A DNA stretch of 64,000 bases, taken from assembly GCA_947683425.1 (NCBI GenBank), contig CANTUQ010000076.1, positions 3,596,001 to 3,660,000 on the forward strand, given 5' to 3'. The position numbers and the translations under genes are program-made. The notes under the pieces were generated by a model, which was not told the origin of the DNA, searched no databases, and saw only the letters and a list, made by a program, of their open reading frames with translations. Each line of letters opens with the position of its first letter. Positions within the stretch are counted from its first letter, which is position 1. The DNA comes from Excoecaria cochinchinensis. Taxonomy: Eukaryota > Streptophyta > Magnoliopsida > Malpighiales > Euphorbiaceae. Shown piece by piece: positions 35,301 to 47,021 of the stretch.

Positions 35301-37688
35301 ATGCTAGAAAGAATTGCTGGCCATTCTCATTATTGTTTTTTAGATGGTTATTCAGGATATTTTCAAATTTTTATCTACCCTAGTGACCAAGAGAAAACCA
35401 CATTTACTTGTCCATATGGGACCTTTGCTTATAGGCGAATGCATTTTGGGCTTTGTAATGCCCTAGCCACTTTTCAAAGATGTATGACTTCAATTTTTGG
35501 GGACATGATAGAGGATATAATGGAAGTTTTTATGGATGACTTTTCTGTATATGGGGATTCATTTGAGCTTTGTTTACAAAATTTAGACAAAGTTTTGGCT
35601 AGATGTGAAGAAAATAATTTGGTTCTTAATTGGGAGAAATGCCATTTCATGGTTGATGAAGGGATAGTCTTAAGGCACAAAATTTCAAGTAGGGGGATTG
35701 AGGTAGATAGAGCAAAAACATAATTAATTGAGAAGTTACCTCCACCCACTACACTTAAGGGGGTAAGATCTTTTCTTGGACATGCTGGTTTTTATAGAAG
35801 ATTTATAAAGGATTTTTCTTTAATTGCTAAACCTCTAACTAACTTGTTAGTTAAGGATGTTCCTTTTGAATTTTCTAAAGAATGTATGCATGCTTTTGAT
35901 ACTTTGAAGAAGGCCCTTATAAGTGCACCTATTATTGCTTCTCCTAATTGGGAATTACCATTTGAGATTATGTGTGATGCAAGTGATCTTGCTGTGGGTT
36001 GCGTTTTAGGTCAAAGACATGGTAAGAATTTGCATGTAATTTATTATGCTAGTCATACTTTATCACCTCCTCAAATCAATTACACAACAACTGAAAAAGA
36101 AATGTTAGCTGTGGTTTATGCATGTGACAAGTTTAGATCTTACCTATTGGGGTCTAAAGTCATAATCTATACTGATCATGCTACAATGAGGTATTTATTT
36201 GCAAAGAAAGATGCTAAACCTAGGTTGATACGTTGGGTATTGTTATTGCAAGAGTTTGACCTTGTCATTAAAGATAAAAAGGGAAGTGAAAATTTAGTAG
36301 CTGACCATTTATCAAGGTTAGAAAACAATGATGAACCCTTAGGTGATAACATTAATGAGTCTTTTCCGGATGAATCATTAATGTCACTTGAAAATGTACA
36401 TGTACCTTGGTATGCTGATTTTGCTAACTATCTCGCTGCTGGTATTGTTCCTAATGGTTTGACATGGCACCAAAAGAAAAACTTTTTTAATGATGTCAAA
36501 AATTAACTTTGGGAGGAACCCTATTTATTTAAGATAAGTGGGGATGGTATAATTCATCGTTGTGTAAGTGAGGAGGATTATCACAACATTTTGACACATT
36601 GTCATGCTGCGTTGTATTCGGGTTATAATGGTGCTAATAAAACTGCTTCTAGAGTGCTTGAATGTGGATTCTTTTGGCCAACTTTATTTCATGATGCAAG
36701 GATATATGTAGCCAAATATGATAAATGTCAAAGGGCTAGTAATATTGGGAAAAGAGATGAGATACCTTTGAATAACATATTAGAAGTTGAAGTATTTGAT
36801 GTGTGGGGGATTGACTTCATGGGTCCTTTCCCTACTTCTTTTGGTCAAAACTACATATTAGTTGGAGTTGATTATGTATCCAAATGGGTTGAAGCAAAAG
36901 CCACACCAACCAATGATTCAAAGGTGGTGATCAAATTTTTGAAGAAGCTTTTCTCAAGGTTTGGAGTGCCAAGAGCTATCATAAGTGATGGAGGTAAGCA
37001 TTTCATTAACCGTTCTTTTGACTCTTTATTACATAAATATGGTGTGCACCATAGAGTAGCTACACCATATCACCCACAAACAAGTAGTCAAGTGGAAGTA
37101 TCCAATAGGGAGCTTAAGTGGATATTAGAAAAAACTGTTTCTAATTCTAGAAAGGATTGGGCACATAAATTGGATGATGCTTTATGGGCATACCACACAG
37201 CCTTTAAAGCACCAATTGGTATGACACCATATAGGATGGTTTATGGAAAAGCGTGTCATTTGCCTGTGGAGTTAGAGCACAAAGCATATTGGGCCATTAG
37301 GACTTTGAATTATGAACTTAAAGATGCAAGTGTCAAGAGATGTTTACAATTAAATGAGCTAGATGAGTTAAGACTTCTTGCACATGAAAATGCTAAAATC
37401 TATAAAGAAAGGTCTAAAAAATGGCATGATGCACATATACGGATTAAACATTTCAATGTTGGGGACAAGGTTCTATTGTATAATTCTAGATTGAAACTCT
37501 TTCCTAGAAAATTGAGATCTAGATGGAGTGGACCCTTTGAAGTCACCCAAGTCTTTGATCAAGGGTTTTTAGAGCTAAAAAATGAAAAAGGGGACTTATT
37601 TAAAGCCAATGGTCAAAGATGTAAGGTGTATTTGGAGGAAACATTTCATGGAAGGAAGGTTTCATTTCTTTCTTTACAAATTGTTTAA
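32386..37688 (+). pseudogene. Athila C gag-pol polyprotein, frameshifted and with stops
   Basis: From the ATG at 32386 the first frame is open for 656 codons. It holds the gag core (about residues 100-230), a classical CCHC knuckle C292-X2-C295-X4-H300-X4-C305, three in-frame CpG cassettes (33805-33946) and the start of protease (CDLGAS near 34295). Near 34330 a small deletion shifts the frame and removes about ten residues of protease. The rest is in one other frame with four in-frame stops: TAA 34372, TGA 34938, TAA 35721 and TAA 36504. It carries RT with FMDD at 35529-35540, RNase H (35900-36330) and integrase (36591-37688; GIDFMGPFP, SDGGKHF, QVEVSNRE). There is one RNase H only, as expected for Athila. 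Non-functional. Confidence 0.93.
33805..33946 (+). repeat. Three CpG cassettes inside the Athila gag reading frame
   Basis: Cassettes at 33805-33844, about 33859-33896 and 33907-33946. The first and third begin TCTGTCG(C/T)GAGC and end GATCG(C/T)GACAGAAG. All are read in the same phase and encode variants of SVASAxPxAIATE. They sit between the knuckle region and protease, in a part that is hydrophilic linker in other Athila proteins. Confidence 0.8.
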
Positions 37689-38360
37689 AGGTTACGTGGT
37701 GTTATTTTTCTTTTTAATTAATTGTTATATTATATGTGTGATATTTGTATATACTAATGTAATTCTTTTTGTTCCACAGATGATCCTAATTTTTAAGTTC
37801 ATTTTATATGTCTACTTGTGATGTTTTTGAAAGGGAAGAAAATTTGATTTTTCAGTTTTCTTTCTGTCGCGAGCGCGACAGAAAGGGGAAGGTGTTTTGC
37901 AGATTTCATTGCGATGGCGCGACGATGGGTGTCATCACGACAGTTTTTTTTTTTTTCGATTTTTCATTTTTGCTTTCTGTCGCGAGCACGACTATGTCGC
38001 GATGTCGCGATGGAGAGCAGGGTTCATTTGTCGCGATGCCATGACGTATATCGCGATAAGATATTTTGTCAATGCGCTTTTGTCGCGATCGCGACAGAAC
38101 GTGGGTTTTGAATTTGTTGGTCAATCTGACCATTGGGAACTCATTTAATTCCTCACCTTCCCTCTTTTCTACCCTAATAACTCCTTCTTCTTTCAAATTC
38201 TTTTGCCTATTCGTTTTCTTTCTAATTAATTTCTCTCTTTTCTCTCAATCCTTCCTCACAATTCTCTCCAAATTCCTCACGCTTTATCTTCCTCTTTAGT
38301 TTACTTCTGTTCTCTTTTATTTCTTTTCATTTTGTTCATCTAGTTGTAAAAGATTTTAAC
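37689..38360 (+). other. Athila C spacer between pol and env-like ORF, with CpG cassettes
   Basis: Bases 37862-38100 contain at least four more CpG cassette pieces (TTTCTGTCGCGAGCGCGACA at 37860, CTGTCGCGAGCACGAC near 37977, TTGTCGCGATCGCGACAGAA near 38080). They are followed by a long pyrimidine-rich stretch 38150-38340. A 3'-splice-like TTCATCTAG lies at about 38342, 19 bp before the env-like ATG. No TATA box is evident. No other gene is visible. Confidence 0.7.
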
Positions 38361-39610
38361 ATGGTGAGGACTAAGCACATTGGAGACAAGAGGAAGGGAA
38401 AAGGCCTATGGGGGAGTCAAGCAATCAAGGAGACGATTTTATTCCTACTTCACTCGTTTTTCAAAATTGGTATGATTGTCCTTTTCCAATTTTTTCTGAT
38501 GAAGAAGGGGAGAAATTTCAATATTTTGCTAAGAAAAATTATGTTGGTATGTGGGCTTTGGACTTCGCTATTTTGGATACGTTGGGATTGACTGATCAAA
38601 TTAATCATTTTCTTAAATATATAAAGTGGGGAAAATTTATAACTTTATCTTTACCTGTGAGAAAAGAATGGGCTTTAGAGTTTTTTGTCACCTTGACTTA
38701 TGTGGATAAACGTAAGATTTCTATGAAATTTAGACATCAAGGAATAGATTATACCTTTAGGTATGATGATTTGCATACTTGGTTTGGTTTCCCTTTAAGT
38801 GGAAAATGATTTGATTCCCATCTTTTTCAACCTTCCCCCGTTTGGACTAGATTGCCTGGATTAGAGAACTTTAATAATAAGAATTCGACTAATCAGCAAA
38901 TAAAAGATGATGCATTGATGCTTTTTGATAAGTTTCTTTGCCATGCTATATTTGGGAGGGTAGAAAGTACAAAGGTTCAAACCAAAGATTTGTTTGTCTT
39001 AGACCTTTTGCAATCCCATAAAACCCCTGATTGAATTGATTTTATTTTAGATGGTTTGTACCATGCTTCTATTGCAAGAAGTAAATCAGTGGGGATGTGC
39101 CATATGGTTACTAGTATTATTTTGGGATGTTTGGGTGATTTACACAATTTTGTCCTGGCTGACAATGAATCAATTCCATTGCTTGATGTTGTCTACTTGA
39201 GGCGCTCTAATATTTTAACCAAGGGAGCTTGGCCCCCGAGGTTTGTTGACCGTTTTGCAGGTATGCCTAGTGTGGTTGGACCTAGTGTGCCCCATGAAAG
39301 GGCACATGAATCAGCCTCAGCAGCTGTTGCTCATGACTCCTCAGATGAGGACGAGGCGGCTGCTGGAGTTGATGCGGAGTGAGGGGCTACTGGCGGCTCT
39401 TCTGTAGATTTGGAGCCAGTTTTGCAACGATTGGATGGCATTAAGGCCACTAATCAAAGTCTGGCAGCAAGTATGGATTTAATGGAGAATGATGTGATGG
39501 CAGTGCTGAAGAGTCAAAAGCATTTGAGTCGCCAACTCCTGAGTTTCTTTCGGAAGCAAAACGTGGACCTATCTCCATCTCCACCTAGCTCCCCTAGTGG
39601 GAGTTTTTGA
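38361..39610 (+). pseudogene. Athila C env-position ORF (ATHILA ORF1-like), broken
   Basis: Resembles the ATHILA ORF-1 protein family found after integrase in Athila elements; its function is unknown and an envelope role was only proposed. The frame is open from 38408 to 39607 apart from three TGA codons (38807, 39032, 39380). The ATG at 38361 lies in another frame, so a small frameshift near 38400 is likely. Recognisable stretches include EFFVTLTY, FRHQGIDYTFRYDDL and FGFPLSGK, with a later CHMVTSIIL segment. The C-terminal part is acidic (SSDEDEAAAG), then helical (LQRLDGI...LMENDVMAVL), then Ser/Pro-rich. I see no clear signal peptide or C-terminal membrane segment. Confidence 0.8.
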
Positions 39611-40679
39611 GTTTGTTCTTCTCCACTTTTCTTTATTTTCTTTGTTTTGTTTGTTTTTATGTTCTTTTGTATGTTTGTGTGTTATTTTGCTTTTTAAGTG
39701 TGTTTCTTTTCACACAATGGGGACATTGTGTCCTTCAAGTGTGGAGGGAGCTTTGTGTTTTGTTTTTGTTTCAAATATATATATGTATGGATATATTTGT
39801 CATGTATGAGTAGTGTAGCTTGTGTTTTGTATGAATTGCTAGATTTAGGTATGTATTGTTATGATTGTAAGTTTTAGATTGTATTAGGTTGTTTTAGACA
39901 CATTTGGTTTTGGAGCTTAGTATTTGATAATTATTTGGGAATTAGAGCATGTATAGTTTTTTCTCTTTTTGACCTTAGCCTAGATAGTCAAACTTTTTGA
40001 ACGTTATCATTATTTGTTTTACTTTGGCATTATATTGTACATAGTGAGGGTCATGGCATAGCAAAATACTTTGGTGTAGGTTCTTTTTAAGTTAGGTATC
40101 TTTTCACATGTAAATAAAGATTGTTTTGCCAACTCATTGCCTATGATAGTTTAACTTATAGCCCATGTGAGCTTTTGAAGCCTTTTACAATGATAAATTT
40201 TTCTTATATGAGAGCCTTATTATGCCATATCCTCCAGAACTTGTTTTTCGTAAATTTTGAGATTACATTTTAGTTTGGGACGTACACGGGATATGATAAG
40301 GGCATTTAGAATGAATCATTTTTGGTTTGCTTAAAATTTCCTTACCTTTTGACTTTAGGAAGCCAAGTTTGAGCCTAAATCTTGTTTTTCTTGTTTAACC
40401 ACATGCATAGTCATATTCTTTTGAGTAAACATTGGCCTATTTCTTGTGAATTACCTATATTGTGGAGAGATTTGGATTGATATAGCATTGGAGATGTGTA
40501 TTATTGACAAGCATGAAGTAGTGAAAATTAAAATTCCCTTGTTTTGAAACTTAGTATTAGAAATGCTAGTCTCTTAAAGAAAAGAACAAAAATAAGGAGG
40601 AATAGCAGGATGTATATCAAAAATTGCTTATGTATGGGATGGAGCGTAAAACTCACCCATGCTAATTTTTCTTGCTATC

Positions 40680-40721
<42 letters not shown>

Positions 40722-40750
40722 TAATACCAAAAAAATGAAAAAAAATAATG
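39611..40750 (+). other. Athila C 3' region, part 1
   Basis: Non-coding, T/G-rich with a GGGGACATTGTGTCCTTC stretch near 39718 typical of Athila 3' regions, and an A28 run at 40683-40710. It ends at element B's target duplication. The poly-A run next to B's insertion point belongs to C, not B. Confidence 0.7.
40746..40750. repeat. Target site duplication of element B, left copy
   Basis: TAATG, against CAATG at 58129-58133: one mismatch of five. Confidence 0.75.
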
Positions 40751-42337
40751 TGTGACGCGTGTCGAACCTCGCGGCCACCCGAAAGCCCGCTTTAGGGCGA
40801 TCAGGAGAGGTTCATAAAAACTTGTAAGGTATTTACAAGCTGCGTCTATTTTGGGCAACAATGAGGTTTCTTGGAGTCGCCACCCAATAGAACATTGGGA
40901 AGGGTCGTCTAGCCTCAGCGAGCCTAAGATGGCGCATACATATCCATCTTTGGCTAGCCAGAGAGATTTTGGAGGCCTCAGCCTCTACCCCCTAGAGCCT
41001 AGGATTGTACATTTAAGCCTTTTGGTGGGACTCAAGAGGTGTCTTGGAAGTCCTAGACCTCTCGCCTCACTGAGCCCCAAATACCAGAGTGAGTTCGGGA
41101 CTTCTCATTTATTTGTACCTTGATTAAAATTATAAATAAGTTTTGAATTTTATTATTTCACCATCTTTCCACACGATGCATTTTAATTAAAGGCACAATC
41201 ATTCACGTCAAAAGCGGTAAATGGAAACAAAAATCAAAATAAGGCATTCAAAAAATATATTGCAATAACACTAGGAGCGGAATACAACTCCCATTTGTAA
41301 AAGTGCAATACATGCATAAAACGGGGTATTCATTGGAATGAGGACATTGGTCCTACCATGCGTATTTTATTACAAAAATGATTTTTCATGAAGCATCAAT
41401 TTTATTGGCTAAAATGGGACCTTGGTCCACAACTTCCGAGAACATCCCAAAGTTAATTGTTAGAAAGCTTTTGGCCTTTTTTCTTTAACGACATTAAAAC
41501 CATTTTCATAATAACGTGAATGAAAGGTAAGGGTAAAGAAAGAACCCGAATGAAAGTCCTCAGACTGGCGCAACCACCATCTTTCAGAACTCCAACTCCA
41601 AATGGTCAGAAAATAACTCATAGGGATAAACACGTTAGCATCAAAAGCGTGAATAAAAATAAAAATAAAAGGACGAGAAACACTAACAGAAATAAGTTGA
41701 AAGATGAATTTTATAAATTAAAAACATGAGAGTTTGCCTAGGGACGGCCTCCTGTATTGTGCCAGCGGCCGTCCCTAGTATGGGGAAACAAGTAAAAAAG
41801 AAAAACTTTCAGTTCTTTTGTAAAAGATTATAAAATAGAATACTAAAACATAAAAAAATTAATGTAAATAAAATCAAATTATACAAATATTAGTCCAGAA
41901 TGTTTACCCTCAGATTTTACCTTTTAAGGCGAGTGTCGAATGATTTAAGTCCCCGTATACTTCACAAGGATCAAATAAAAGACAGATCAGAGAAACAAAA
42001 TTTATGTTGTTCTTTCCTTGAAAATTTGTAGCAATCGAGTGTCCGAATTAGCTGTATTGATGGAAACGAATGAATTTCGTTACCTCAAATTGGCTTAATT
42101 CGCAAGAAAAATTTGAAGAAATCAATTAATTGGAAGAAATTTTATCAAATAAAATTCTGCAAATGAACAGAGATTTTATGAACTTTTGTGTAAATTGCTC
42201 ACAAAAACCTTTTTCTAAAACACAATCTCTCGAAAAAAATTATTAACTTTTCTCCAAAGAATTTTTCTTATCAAAGATTTTCACTTTTCTCACCAAAATT
42301 CTCAAAACTTCTAACCCCTAAAACTGAAATTTGATCC

Positions 42338-42349
42338 CCTATTTATAGG
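42338..42349 (-). promoter_or_regulatory. TATA box of element B LTR
   Basis: CCTATAAATAGG on the minus strand; identical at 57586-57597 in the 5' LTR, the copy that would drive the element. Confidence 0.65.
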
Positions 42350-42485
42350 ATTTTAGGAGACAATTCAGATAAGCCTCAACCCAAAGTTTGAATTTTAAAA
42401 GGACTTTAAAATTCAAATTTTTAATAAATCTTATCCCCATTTTGAAAGAAAAGAGATTAAATTTTATCCAATCCGGCGTGATCTG

Positions 42486-42692
42486 GTCAGTTAACGTACA
42501 GACGGGCATCCTTGCAAATACTAATGGCCTTCCCTACTAAGGGCACACATGGGAAACCGACTACAGACGGGGCGCGGTACTAGGGACGGGCATCCCTATA
42601 CCACCACGTGTCCGTCCCCACTATGCCTAGAGACGGGGATCACCCCAAGTAGGGACGGGCGCCCCTACACAGATGGGCATCCCGTTTGTGGA
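42486..42692. repeat. GACGGGC word cluster upstream of LTR B TATA
   Basis: At least six GACGGGC(A/G)(T/C)CC or GACGGGG words, some in inverted pairs (CCGTCCCCAC with GACGGGGATC). The same region of the 5' LTR is 57745-57945, where several words have C to T or G to A changes. Confidence 0.65.
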
Positions 42693-42880
42693 GCAAAACT
42701 CCCAATTTCAACCAAAATTTATCAAACTCTTTTAAAGCTCCATGCTATAGAAAAAGATTTTAATCCTCACGAAACATGAAAGACGAAAACCTCCAAATTT
42801 CACCCATTTATCCGAAAACCGACGTTAATCTCTTCATCGGGTAACTCTGACCTGAACTGCCTCAAGACCCGGTGTCTACA

Positions 42881-42896
42881 GTTGCCCCCAATTTTG
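42881..42896 (-). other. Polypurine tract of element B
   Basis: Minus-strand CAAAATTGGGGGCAAC next to the 3' LTR; same as in A. Confidence 0.8.
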
Positions 42897-43002
42897 GGGA
42901 AGTTAGCGCACTAGTGCCTAGATGAGCCAAAATTCAGAGATGAAAGGAAAGAGACGCGTACCTGAGGCAGTCCTTACCATTTCGTCGGGGAAGTGGTGAT
43001 GC

Positions 43003-43345
43003 ATCGAGTCGGTTCCGGACTTACAAAATGCGAGGTTTGCCCTCCTGAGCTGCACCGAGTCTACTCCAGACGTTACAATGTGCGATCACTGCTCTCCTGA
43101 GCTGCACCGAGTCTTCTCCAGACTTTACAAAGTGCGATCACTGCTCTCCTGAGCTGCACCGAGTCTTCTCCAGACTTTACAAAGTGCGATCATGGCTCTC
43201 CTGAGCAGCACCGAGTCTTCTCTAGACTTTACAAAGTGCGATCATGGCTCTCCTGAGCTGCACCGAGTCTTCTCTAGACTTTACAAAGTGCAATCATGGC
43301 TCTCCTGAGCTGCACCGAGTCTTCTCTAGACTTTACAAAGTGTGA
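43003..43345. repeat. Tandem repeat, 52-bp unit, about 6.5 copies
   Basis: The unit contains GAGCTGCACCGAGTCTTCTC and ACTTTACAAAGTGCGATCA. Outer copies are more diverged than inner ones. It occupies the same place, just inside the polypurine tract, as the unrelated 65-bp array of A. Bases 43346-43868 that follow are AT-rich and show nothing else. Confidence 0.9.
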
Positions 43346-43868
43346 AGTTGGCTCTTCCAACACGGGCGTCCTTCTGGACTGTTCTTCTTCTTGGCTGAGT
43401 GTCATTCTAGACTACTCTTCAGAGTGGGGCATTCTTCTGAACTGGGTGTTTCAATTTGGCGGCTTCATTATGCCCCCAATGTACAATTCTGATCTTTTGA
43501 TTTCATGTGATTTTAAAGGACCTGATGTTTGATATGTTTATTCTTCCTTTTAACTGTTGGTCAATTTTGAATTAGTGTAAAACCATGTTCCTGTATTACA
43601 AGAGATTCTCGTTAATTCTCGCGCCAATTAATTTTACTGTAGATTGGTGAACATTTTTTTTATCATTTATCATCCTTTTTTTCACATGATTAATTATCCC
43701 TTTTTCTTCTTCTTTTCTTTTCTCAAAAGAGTTAAGTCATGAAGAAATAACATGCAAATTTAACAGGCTTGCCATAAATGTTTTTCCATTAAAAGGTTAA
43801 ATTTTGTACAATGTAATGTAAACATGATAATACAAAATACAAAAATAATATCATGACTCCCTGAAGGG

Positions 43869-45896
43869 CTATAGGGGTGGATAGTCTGAAAGCTCCTCCT
43901 CCGGATCATCATCATCATCTGACATATGGACTGTCTGAGACCAAGATGAAGAGGCAGAGGGTCTCGCATCTGGAGCAAATGGCTGACTGGGAGGGGCTGG
44001 TGGTCCAGCCCGCTGTGTAGCTGAAGCTCTAGCCTGTCACTGGTATCTATGAGGTACCGCCACTGGTACGGATAATGGCTGCGCTCTCGCTGGGTCCTGC
44101 TGCTGGAACTGGACCTGAGCAAACCCATCTAGGAAAGGCTGTGCACACACCGTCATGAACTGCAGCGTATCAGTGACAACGCCCCCTAATTCTCTAAAAG
44201 CATCGCCCAGGCGGAGGGTCTGATCTGTGGAGGCAGTCCCCATACTCTTCAGCCTATCCTCAGTACACTCTCTGAACTCCCGAAGGGACTGGCCAACGGG
44301 AGGTATGGCACCCTGCAGAACCTGAATCCTAAATCTGAGAGCCTCAACTAACTCATCCACCATCTGTAAGGACGCATCCATCCTCTGGGCTACCCCATCC
44401 TGGGAGGTCCTCATCTCCTGCCTCAGCTGGGCCACGAACCTCTCCTGCTCCTGCCTCAAAAAGTCAATGAGCCTTCCCTGCTCCTGAATAATACTCTGCT
44501 GCTGATCCAGCCGCTCTAATATGACTCTATCCCACTCCCCGAGTTGGCCAAGAAGGGCCCTATTTCTCTCCTCCTACCTGTGCTCAAAGGATGTGAACAT
44601 AGAAGTCAATAGTACAGCAAAATCTGGCTGCGCTGGGAAAGCTGATGATGAGGACGGAGGGGGAGCTGACTCTGGTGCCGTCACTGGTGGTGGAGCTGTA
44701 GAAGTAGATGCCCCCGGATCCCCTACTCTAGCATATGGACTAAACCTCTCCTGAGCCCGGGGAGCTGTCCGATGTACTCTCGATGGTGGAGGTGGAGTAG
44801 GACTCTGTACTCTCTGCACCGGGGCGGTACCAAATATCTCATCGAGGGTAAGCTCCATCCCCATGTAGGAAGGTGTAGAAGGATGCTCCTCCTCATGCTG
44901 TGGCTGCGAAGGCTGACCCTCTTGGTGCTCTAGATGCCGAGGAAGCTGGTCCTCCTGATGCTACTGGGGCTCAGGAGGCTGCTGCTCCATCTGAGGCTGC
45001 TCCTGCACTGGCTCTAGCGAGGGCAAGCTGAATGGGCGTCTGGTCTCATGCACAGTACAAAGCCTATATGCCTCTGGCTGGCCCGGTATCGGTACTATCA
45101 TAGCCATAGTGATAGCTGCCGGAGCATCCACAAAATTGCTCCCATCCAAAGCACGCCCCAGGATGTCTGGACGAACTCCCAAACTCAGAAGCAATCTGGT
45201 AATAACCCCCCCAACATACACTACAGGGGCTGTCCCCCTAGATACCCTCACCAGGTTAACCAATATCTCATGGCTGATGTTAAGTCTCTGGCCTACCACC
45301 ATGGCCCACAAGCTCCAAATCTCTGAGCCATTGAGAGATCCTGGGTTACCAGCTCGTCCTAAATATGAGCTGGATAAAACTTGATGAACATATCGCAGGG
45401 CCTGTGATGAAAGTACTGTGCTCTTTGCCGTATCATGATCATACGGCACTCCCGACAGGGCGATAACTGCCCAATGCTGGCGTTTAACTGATCTCTGGGG
45501 CGCTATGACCTCCTGCCCGAATGGAAGCCCCATAGCCTCTGTAATCCTCTGACGGGTAATGCTATAGTGATGGCCCTCAATCCAAAACTGTACGACACCC
45601 TCCTCCGTGTCAGATCTCTGATATCCCCCATACTGTAATGTGGCAAGAAACTGTCGTACTATCTCCGGGTGAGTCTGGAAGGCAGGCGCCAAAAACTCCG
45701 TCCATCCCGCGCCTGCTATCAGAATGTCAACCTCATCCGCCATCTCCAGAACCTCAAGGAATGGTCGAGAAATGAAGCGGCTAGCTCGAAACTGTACCTA
45801 AGCAAGCGCTTCATATCTCTGTCTGGCCTCGGTATTCATCCAAGCTGGGGCCTGCGGCTCGGGCTGATCATGCGGAGCATATCATCTCGGTGGCAT
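43869..45896 (-). pseudogene. Element B env-position gene, ATHILA ORF1-like, with in-frame stops
   Basis: A single minus-strand frame from the ATG at 45894-45896 (MPPR) to a TAG at 43869-43871, interrupted by stops near 45882, 45798, 44961, 44574 and 44039. The open core 44961-45743 (260 codons) resembles the ATHILA/putative plant transposon protein family: QFLATLQYGG, GHHYSITRQRITEAMGLPF, LNGSEIWSLWAMVVGQRL, VGGVITRLLLSLGV. The C-terminal third is Pro/Ser-rich, then helical (QERFVAQLRQEMRTSQ), then acidic (DDDDDPEEE). Function unknown. A 3' splice site (TTATTTGCAG) ends one base before the ATG. It reads in the same sense as gag-pol and opposite to the PMD gene. Confidence 0.75.
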
Positions 45897-46655
45897 CCTG
45901 CAAATAAGGTAAACAGTTAGCTTGACATCGTAGGCATAAATGGACCTTATTTAGGCAATGATAAAAATTTAGGCGGCATTCTGACTGGATATGCCTAAAC
46001 AAAAAAGATTTAAATAATTTGGGCAGCACCCCGACAAGGATGTGCCTAACCTCCTGCATAATAAAAAGGAAATAAAAGGGAACAGGCCTCAGGCCCCAAG
46101 TAACAATGCAAGATATTTACATTTGCTAAAAAATTTTGGGCAGCACCCCGGCAAGGATGTGCCCAACCTCCTGCATAAACAAGGAAATAAAAGGGAATAG
46201 GCCTCAGGCCCCAAGCAACACTGCAAGATATTCACATTTGCTTTCTAATTCTTAAGTTACTGGCTTTAATGCATATGAATTCCTAAGGCCATACTTATGC
46301 ATCTAACATTAATTGTTCTCAAAACAGCATACATTCATGCATTTTATGTCCACTACAAGAAACTACATCCTATTCACTCTACATATTAATTCATGAACAA
46401 TGTCAACCATCATTAACTAACAAGGCCACTAATTACCTTAATTCAAAAAGAAAAAAGAAAAAATCACCGTGCTCATAATAAAATAAACAAATGAATGAAA
46501 AAAAATGGGAGGATTTTACTAACCTGGAAGCCGAGACTCAATGAAGAAGTAAAAACTGAAAACTGGTGTGAAAAAGTGTAACTGAGAAGACAAAAACAAG
46601 GGCAAACCGTAGAAGTAAAGGAAAAGATGTCGGTGTGAAGAAGGAGGAAAAGAAA
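45897..46655 (-). other. Leader of the env-like gene with a predicted intron
   Basis: A probable 5' splice site CCAG/GTTAGT is at 46524/46523 and the acceptor TTTGCAG/G at 45898/45897, giving a 626-bp intron between a short leader exon and the start codon. Inside the intron a GGGCAGCACCCCG(A/G)CAAGGATGTG segment is repeated at about 46020 and 46140. This is a sequence-based prediction only. Confidence 0.5.
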
Positions 46656-46680
46656 AGTGGCTCCCCGTCGGTACTCGCGT

Positions 46681-46897
46681 CTTTATATAGAATTTAAGTA
46701 CCGACGGGCTTTCCGTTCGTATAGCGACGAACGGGCATTCCGTCTATCTATCCAGATTCCGCTTTTAACCCTCATTAATTACCTAATTAATGAGCGTGAT
46801 ATGCACGATGCAAAACCTGCCAGGTGGACAAGTACAGACGGGTTCACCGTCTGATTATAGGGACGGGTTAGCCGTCTGTAAGCCAAATCTATAAAAC
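46681..46897. promoter_or_regulatory. Divergent promoter block with back-to-back TATA boxes
   Basis: Minus-strand TATA CTATATAAAG at 46681-46690 points to the env-like gene. Plus-strand TATA TCTATAAAAC at 46888-46897 points to the PMD gene, whose ATG is 125 bp further. Between them lie GACGGGC/GACGGG and CCGTCT words (46701-46745 and 46836-46877) and a TTAATTACCTAATTAATGA inverted repeat (46776-46792). The arrangement of GACGGGC words followed by TATA matches LTRs B and E, so the block may derive from an LTR promoter. Confidence 0.6.
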
Positions 46898-47021
46898 CCA
46901 GCCTTTTTCTTGGATTTCGTGCCTCTTCCTTATTTTAGCTTTATAATAGGCTCTTTTCTCTAGTTTTTTCCCTTTTTCCCTCCTTTATTCCGCTTAGCAA
47001 CTGTGACTTTAGCTATTGACC

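Larger units (their letters stand above)
40751..42880 (-). repeat. Element B 3' LTR (2130 bp)
   Basis: From TGTGACGCGT to GGTGTCTACA. A TATA box on the minus strand (CCTATAAATAGG, palindromic) is at 42338-42349. Upstream of it (42486-42692) lies a cluster of GACGGGCATCC-type words. A second, palindromic pair (GGGACGGCC and GGCCGTCCC) lies at 41738-41778 in U5. Confidence 0.93.

Noticed and set aside
47016..47021. Upstream TTG as start of the PMD gene
   Set aside because: Plant genes start at ATG; the ATG at 47022 follows two codons later.
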